NCBI GenBank assembly: GCA_911728455.2
Contig: OU452225.1
Coordinates: 24,152,495 to 24,216,494 of the forward strand
Direction of reading: 5' to 3'
Length of the DNA stretch: 64,000 nucleotides
Source of the DNA: Marthasterias glacialis
Lineage: Eukaryota; Echinodermata; Asteroidea; Forcipulatida; Asteriidae
The position numbers were made by a program, and so were the translations under genes. This document shows, piece by piece, positions 56,801-64,000 of this stretch (positions are counted from its first letter, which is position 1; each line of letters opens with the position of its first letter). The notes beneath the pieces were generated by a model, which saw only the letters and a program-made list of their open reading frames with translations, did no database searches and had not been told where the DNA came from.

Positions 56801-59800
56801 ATTAAAATGTTCTGAACATTATTTATAAAAGGAATGTATCAACAACTAGTTATTGATTATGTGTAATCTATAAGTTTTCTAGTCTAACTTATTTCCAATT
56901 TTTCATTTTTGTGCAGTGAGGGGAGATGTAGTATGTCAAGAACAACTGATGTTATACTAAGATAACTGGCCAGGGGGATGTCCAAGTTAGCCTTTGTCAG
57001 CTGAGAACTAAAGTATGAAGAACAGTTGTTATTAAAAGGTAAACACCAGTTGTTGGGTTTAGGTAGATGGAAAGGGGATAGTGGGATCCAAGAGCCTCAA
57101 CATGAGAAACCATTGACACTGTCTTGAAGAACTTTTAGTTTGGCAGACGTGGTTGGTTTGTTTCATTTTACTTCGCTTGTGAGCAGCGGCATAACCTGGG
57201 GGGGGGGGGGGGCTTGAGCCCCTTTCCCCTCCCCTGCTCAAAATCCTTCCCCCCCCCCCCCAAATGAGATTGAAAAATGCACAAATGAATGGTTTGATTC
57301 GTTAAATTACACCACTAAAATTATATCTTTGCCCCTGCATGCTCCCCTAAACGAAAATGTCTGGTTTTGTCTTGTAAGGCATTTGGGAGTTTATATCTCA
57401 GTGATCTAAGCAATCTTGAGGAAAAATATGTCTTGAGGCATGTTGTTCTATTTGCAAAAGATTTACGTTACTTCAGTAAATGACAATCAAGTAAGAAAGA
57501 TTATTCACTTTACACACTGCCCTCTTCAGTTGGAACTTGTCCATGTAAAAAGCAGAGAAAAATGATTCAATTTGAGTTAAACTAAGCAAAAACAGGAGAT
57601 CCTTGTGTAAGGGGGGCAGTGGGATTGAGGCCCCCCTACTCAGAACTTTTGACCCCCCCCCACAAATGAGATCAAAAAATGCACAAATGAATGGTTCAAT
57701 ACGTTAAATAGCCCCCAAATTATGTCTTTGCCCCCCTAATGAATATGTCTGGTTACCCACTGCCTCTGAGTTGTTGGGAAGTTCATAAGTCATCTTGAGG
57801 CAAAGTATGTCTTTGTTGGAGTCGCTACTCTCTAAATACTTTATGCAGCATTTGGGTATCACAAAAGGAATAGCTGTCAGAGGGCATTCTATTTGCAACA
57901 GATTTCTGTTACTTCCGTAAATGACAGTCAAGTCTGAACAATTATTCACGGTACACACTGCCCTCTTCAGTAGGAACTTGTCCATGTTAAAAGCAGAGAA
58001 AAATTATTCAATTTGAGCTGCACTAATAAAAAAAACAGGTTGCCCTTGTGGCCTGACCCCTCCGCCCCATCCAAGTTAGGAAAATACAAAGTTAAATAAT
58101 GTGAGATATGGAGAGTCCAATTTTTAATTAAATGACCGTTTAAGTTAAATAAAGTGTATCAATGCGGAGATTGGGTATGACGAGTAAAGTTTTTTAATTA
58201 AAAGTAACTATTCCCACATCAGTTGTGTCTCCCAATAGGTCTTCTACTTCATTTCCAAAACGGATATTCTTGGTCCAAAATAAACTAAGGTACTACTGGT
58301 AGTTGTTGAATTAAACTTGTACTAAATTCTTTCATTTTTCCGCCTTCAGACTTGTACCTTGTGCTTGCACTTCCACGATATCATCATATTCACCAAATAG
58401 ATTGCAACCACCTATACACTTCAGCTTGTACGTTTTCTAAGGTAAGATTATCTCAGTTAGTTATAGGGAAGTTACACTCATGGATTCCTTTGACGTCAGG
58501 CTCATTTAGGCATAGGGGTATACTGAGAAAGACAACTGATATGTGGATACTTGCTAAAGATCAAGATTGAATTCTCCAAACCCCACCCATATAACTTTCA
58601 TTTAACTTTGTTTTAGTACCTTGGACAGGAAAGAGGGGATGAGACCACAAGGCCCTCCTTTTTTTTACCTCAAACTGAAAAATTGATTGAATTTAAACTC
58701 AACAACCAAATTAATGCACACCCTGACACAAAGCATTAATTCACTTTGGTTGTGTTTGTTTTACTATCCATATCTAACAGTGAACCAGACGGACGTTGTA
58801 CTTTTATTTTCTTTATTTATTTAAAACCATCTTTACAGAGGGTAACCCATCCAGCAATGCTGATCATTTGGGGACCTCTTATATACAAATATTAAAAAAA
58901 AAACATCAGAGTATGAAGCAAACATAGTTGACAAGCATCTGCAATACTAAGTGAAAGAGATAGAAAATAGCACACATGCTCATAGTTTCCTCAAATTCCA
59001 CTTTTATGCTTTGTGTAGATATCAGATAGCTGGAACAAATTGTCACCGGTTTCACAAATAAAAGGGCTTGTCAAAAATCACGTTTTCTACATTTTTGAGG
59101 TTTATTTTTTCACTCCCTGCATTTGAACATTATTGTAAGCCATTGTGAATTGATGCTTAATCAAATTATGCTAAGTTTCTTGATTACAATAATTTGTAAG
59201 TGACCATTCACCTCAGTAATATAACTGCATTCTACATTTTCACAAACAATCGAGCACCCCCATACATGTGCGAAATACATTGTACAAAAACAGTATGAGC
59301 ACGTAGGTTAAGTTGTATTTGCTTTTCCTGAAGAGGCCAGTTGGTTTGGTTACTGGGCTTGATCATTCAGGATTTCCAGACATTTTACTGAAGGATGTAA
59401 ATAATGGCTTATAATTTATATTTCTGACTTTCATAAAAATGTATAAAACATGATTGTTGAGAAATGTTGTTTCCAGTTTTGGAAGGTGCTTTTGAAAAAG
59501 GGGGTCAAATCTAAAATGTTTAGGGAGGTAGAGTTAATTAATATAGATAAAGTTTGACATTGAAATGTTCTGAACATTTTTTATAAAAGGAATGTATGAA
59601 CAACTAGTTATTGATTGTATGTAATCTATGAGTTTTCTAGTCTAACTTATTTCCATTTTTTCTTGTTTGTTTAGTGACGGGAGATGTACGTCAAGAATGA
59701 CTGATGTTATACTAAGATAGCTGGCCAGGGGGATGTCCAAGTTAGCCTTTGTCAGCTGAGAACTGAAGTACGAAGAACAGTTGTATTTAAAAGGTAAACA

Positions 59801-62429
59801 CCAGTTGTTGGGTTTAGGTAGATGGAAAGGGGATAGTGGGATCCAAGAGCCTCAACATGAGAAACCATTGCCACTGTCTTGAAGAACTTTTATTTTGGCA
59901 GACGTGGTTGGTTTGCTTCATTTTACTTTGCTTGTGAGCAGCCGCATAACCTGGGAGGAGGTGGGCTTGAGCCCCTTTCCCCTCCCCTGCTCAAAGCCTC
60001 TGCCCCCCCCCCCTCCCTAAATGAAATTGAAAAATGCACAAATGAATGGTTTGATACGTTAAACTACACCATTAAAATTATATCTTTGCCCCTGCATGCT
60101 CCCCTAAACGAAAATGTCTGGTTATGCCTTGTGAGGCGTTGGGGAGTTTATATCTCAGTGATCTATGCCATCTTGAGGAAAAATATGTCTTGAGGCATGT
60201 TGTTCTATTTGCCAAAAATTTACGTTACTTCAGTAAATGACAATCAAGTAAGACAGATTATTCATATTACACAGTGCCCCCTTCAGTTGGAACTTGTCCA
60301 TGTAAAAAGCAGAGAAAAATGATTCAATTTGAGTTAAACTAAGGGAAAACATGAGGTCCTTGTGTAAGGGGGGCAGTGGGATTGAGGCCCCCTCTACTGA
60401 GAACTTTTGCCCCCCCCCCACAAATGAGATCGAAAAATGCACAAATGAATGGTTCAATATGTTAAATAGCCCCCAAATTATGTCTTTGCCCCCCTAATGA
60501 AAATGTCTGGTTACCCACTGCCTTTGAGGTGTTTGGGAATTCATAAGTCATCTTGAGGAAAAGTATGTCTTTGTTCCAGACACAACCCTCTTAATACTTT
60601 ATGCAGCATTCGGGTATCACAAAATACCTAGCTGTCAGAGGGCGTTCTATTTGCAAGAGATTTCTGTTACTTGCGTAAATGACAGTCAAGTCTGAACAAT
60701 TATTCACGGTACACACTGCCCTCTTCAGTAGGAACTTGTGCATGTTGAAAGCAAAGAAAAATTATTCAATTTGAGCTGAACTAATGAATAACAGGCTGCC
60801 CTTGTGGCCTGACCCCTCCGCCCCATCCAAGTTAGGAAAAAACAAAGTTAAATAACATGAGATATGGAGAGTCCAATTTTTAATTTAATGACTGTTTAAG
60901 TTAAATAAAGTGTATCAATGTGGAGATTGGGTATGACGAGGAAACTTTTTTAATTAAAAGTTACTCTTCCCACGTCAGTTGTCTTTCCCAATAGGTCTTC
61001 TACTTCATTTCCAAATCGGATATTCTTGGTCCAAAATAAACTAAAGTACTACTTGTAGTTGTTTGAATTAAACTTGTACTAAATTCTTGTATTTTTTCCC
61101 CCTTCAGTGTGTACCTTGTGCTTGCACTTCCACGATATCATCGTATTCACCAAATAGATTGCAACCACCTATACACGTCAGCTTGTACGTTTTCTAAGGT
61201 AAGTTTATCTCAGTTAGTTATAGGGAAGTTACACTCATGGATTCCTTTGACGTCAGGCTTATTTAGGCATAGGGTTGTACTGAGAAAGACAACTGAGATG
61301 TGGATAGTTGCTAAAGATCAAGATTGAATTCTCCACACCCCACCCACACATCAATTTCGTTTAACTTTGTTTAAGTACCTTGGACAGGAAAGAGGGGGTG
61401 AGACCACAAGGCCCTCCTTTTTTAACCTGAAACTGAAAAATTGATTGCATTTAAACTCAACAACCAAATTAATGCACACGCTGACAAAAGCATTAATTCA
61501 CTTTGGTTGGGTTTGTTTACTATCCATAACTAATAGTGAACCAGACGAACGTTGTACTTTTATTTATTTTATTCATTTAAAACCATCTTTACAGAGGGTA
61601 ACCCATCCAGCAATGCTGATCATTTGGGGACCTCTTATATACAAATATTAAAAAAAAAACATCAGAGTATGAAGCAAACATAGTTGACAAGCATCTGCAA
61701 TACTAAGTGAAAGAGATAGAAAATAGCACACATGCTCATAGTTTCCTCAAATTCCACTTTTATGCTTTGTGTAGATATCAGATAGCTGGAACAAATTGTC
61801 ACCGGTTTCACAAATGAAAGGGCTTGTCAAAAATCACGTTTTCTACATTTTTGAGTTGTTTTGTTTCACTCCCTGCATTTGGACATGATTGTAAGCCATC
61901 CCAAATTGATGCTTAATCAAATTATGCTAAGTTTCTTGATTACATGAATTTGCAAATGACCATTCTCCTCAGTATTATAAATGCATTCTACATTTTTACA
62001 AAGAAACGAGCACCCCCATACATGTGCGAAATACATTGTACAAAAACAGTATGAGCACGTAGGTCAAGTTGTATTTGCATTTCCTGAAGAGGCCGGCTGG
62101 TTTGGTTACTGGGTTTGATCATTCAGGATTTCCAGACATTTTACTGAAGGATGTAATGGCCTAAAATTTATATTTCTGACTTTTATAAAAATGTATAAAA
62201 CATACTTGTTGAGAAATGTTGATTCTATTTGGGAAGGCGCTTTTGAAAGGGGGGGGGGGTAAAATCTAAAATGTTTAGAGAGGTAGAGTTAATTAATAGA
62301 GATAAAGTTTGACATTGAAATGTTCTGAACATTTTTTATAAAAGGAATGTATCAACAACTAGTTATTGATTACATGTAATCTATGAGTTTTCTAGTCTAA
62401 CTTATTTCTGATTGTTCTTTTTTGTGCAG

Positions 62430-64000
62430 TGAGGGGAGATGTAGTACGTCAAGAACGACTGATGTTATACTAAGATAACTGGCCAGGGGGATGTCCAAGT
62501 TAGCCTTTGTCAGCTTAGAACTGAAGTACGAAGAATAGTCAGATTTAAAAGGTAAACACCAGTTGTTGGGTTTAGGTAGATGGAAAGGGGATAGTGGAAT
62601 CCAAGAGCCTCAACATGAGAAACCATTGCCACTGTCTTGAAGAACTTTTATTTTGGCAGACGTGGTTGGTTTGCTTCATTTTACTTCGCTCTTGAGCAGC
62701 GGCATAACCTGGGGAGGGGGGCTTGAGCCCCTTTCCCCTCCCCTGCTCAAAATCCTCCCCCCCCCCCCAAATGAGATTGAAAAATGCACAAATGAATGGT
62801 TTGATACGTTAAACTACACCATTAAAATTATATCTTTGCCCCTGCATGCTCCCCCAAATGAAAATGTCTGGTTATGCCTTGTGAGGCGTTTGGGAGTTTA
62901 TATCTCAGTGATCTATGCCATCTTGAGGAAAAATATGTCTTGAGGCATGTTGTTCTATTTGCAATAGATTTACGTTACTTCAGTAAATGACAATCAAGTA
63001 AGAAGGATGATTCACATTAGACGGTGCCCTCTTCAGTTGGAACTTGTCCATGTAAAAAGCAGAGAAAAATGATTCAATTTGAGTTAAACTAAGCAAAAAC
63101 AGGTCCTTGTGTAAGGGGGCAGTGGGATTGAGGCCCCCCTACTCAGAACTCTTCCCCCCCCCCACAAATGAGATCAAAAAATGCACAAATGAATGGTTCA
63201 ATATGTTAAATAGCACCCAAATTATGTTTTTGCCCCCCTAATGAATATGTCTGGTTACCCACTGCCTTTGAGATGTTGGGGACTTCATGAGGCAAAGTAT
63301 GTCTTTGTTTGAGACGCTACCCTCTAAATACTATATGCAGCATTGGGGTATCACAAAATACCTAGCTGTCAGAGGGCGTTCTATTTGCAACAGATTTCTG
63401 TAAATGATAGTCAAGTCTGAACAATTATTCACATTACACACTGCCTTTCATCAGTAGGAACTTGTCCATGTTAACGGCAGAGAAAAATTATTCAATTTGA
63501 GCTGAACTAATGAAAAACAGGTTGCCCTTGTGGCCTGACCCCTCTGCCCCATCCAAGTTAGGAAAATACAAAGTTAAATAATGCGAGGTATGGAGAGTCA
63601 AATTTTTAATTTAATGACTGTTTAAGTTAAATAAAGTGTATCAATGTGGAGATTGGGTATGACGAGTGAACTTTTTTTATTAAAAGTAACTATTCCCACG
63701 TCAGTTGTCTTTCCCAATAGGTCTTCTACTTCATTTCCAAATCAGATACTCTTGGTCGAAAATAAACTAAAGTACTACTGGTAGTTGTTTGAATTGAACT
63801 TGTACTAAATTCTTTCATTATTTCCCCCTTCAGACTTGTACCTTGTGCTTGCACTTCCACGATATCATCGTATTCACCAAATAGATTGCAACCACCTATA
63901 CACGTCAGCTTGTACGTTTTCTAAGGTAAGTTTATCTCAGTTAGTTATGGGGTAGTTACACTCATGGATTCCTTTGACGTCAGGCTCATTTAGGCATAGG
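62430..64000 (+). repeat. Last, incomplete array unit at the window edge
   Basis: Block A at 62430-62551, hAT-type element near 62696, second inverted-repeat segment near 63119-63258, block B at 63834-63925 with donor GTAAGT. The unit is cut by the window end before block C. Confidence 0.85.

Larger units (their letters stand above)
42375..64000 (+). repeat. Tandem array of ~2.75-kb units with three splice-bounded blocks each
   Basis: Complete units measure 2723-2760 bp between equivalent points. Order in a unit: block A, a hAT-type miniature element, a second CAGTGGG/CCCACTG inverted-repeat segment, block B, block C. Block A starts at 42576, 47546, 50270, 53022, 54162, 56917, 59675, 62430. 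Block B starts at 43982, 45203, 46225, 48952, 51702, 55591, 58350, 61108, 63834. Block C starts at 44473, 46715, 49441, 52191, 56093, 58839, 61595. Shortened units result from internal joints at ~44908, ~45416 and ~53873. The array runs off the right edge. G/C runs differ in length between units. Confidence 0.9.

Noticed and set aside
42375-64000. CRISPR or bacterial satellite explanation for the regular repeats
   Set aside because: Units are 2.75 kb, contain splice-like borders and hAT remnants, and the whole window is eukaryotic.

Overview
This is animal nuclear DNA, AT-rich, with intron-like splice signals and dense transposon debris; nothing prokaryotic is present. The mix (Penelope-like and DIRS-like retroelements, short TTAA-flanked elements starting AAAGGCAG, a GGGYCTAATTTCAT family, collagen exons) looks like a marine deuterostome, and I lean towards an echinoderm, possibly a sea star. 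That placement rests on remembered repeat families and is inference.

Layout. 1-3229: a decayed Penelope-like element (PLE) with an intact 214-codon ORF in front of a broken reverse transcriptase. 3230-7164: left arm of a large inverted duplication whose right arm is at 39335-41474; the left arm carries a 2156-bp Harbinger-type insertion (4256-6411) whose empty site survives in the right arm. 7195-7995: a second PLE 3' fragment. 8596-15395: an array of roughly 500-bp units in alternating orientation (nested palindromes), interrupted by a 930-bp fold-back element (11456-12385) with a 9-bp target duplication. 15396-19172: AT-rich noncoding DNA. 19173-28642: scattered collagen Gly-X-Y exons on the minus strand, their introns loaded with DIRS, Gypsy and small inverted-repeat elements. 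28643-38697: mostly noncoding, with a CpG-rich patch, several miniature elements and a LINE 3' end. 38698-41275: three splice-bounded blocks on the plus strand with no coding capacity. 41935-42360: a third PLE 3' fragment, inverted. 42375-64000 (running off the window): a tandem array of 2.75-kb units, each carrying three splice-bounded blocks (A, B, C).

How it fits together. The only conventional host protein gene I can support is the minus-strand collagen, which shows some damage (an in-frame stop, Gly-to-Asp, a missing donor). The most interesting structure is on the plus strand: the blocks at 34.3, 38.7, 39.7 and 41.0 kb and the array blocks have AG/GT borders, and block A of the array is a diverged relative of the block at 34.3 kb. 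This suggests a spliced, probably noncoding transcription unit whose exon cassette has been amplified in tandem. Two of its blocks also occur inverted in the left arm. The other notable points are a PLE family with no visible C-terminal endonuclease and hammerhead-like cores near the 3' ends of its copies. All transposon coding regions seen here are broken except the 214-codon ORF.
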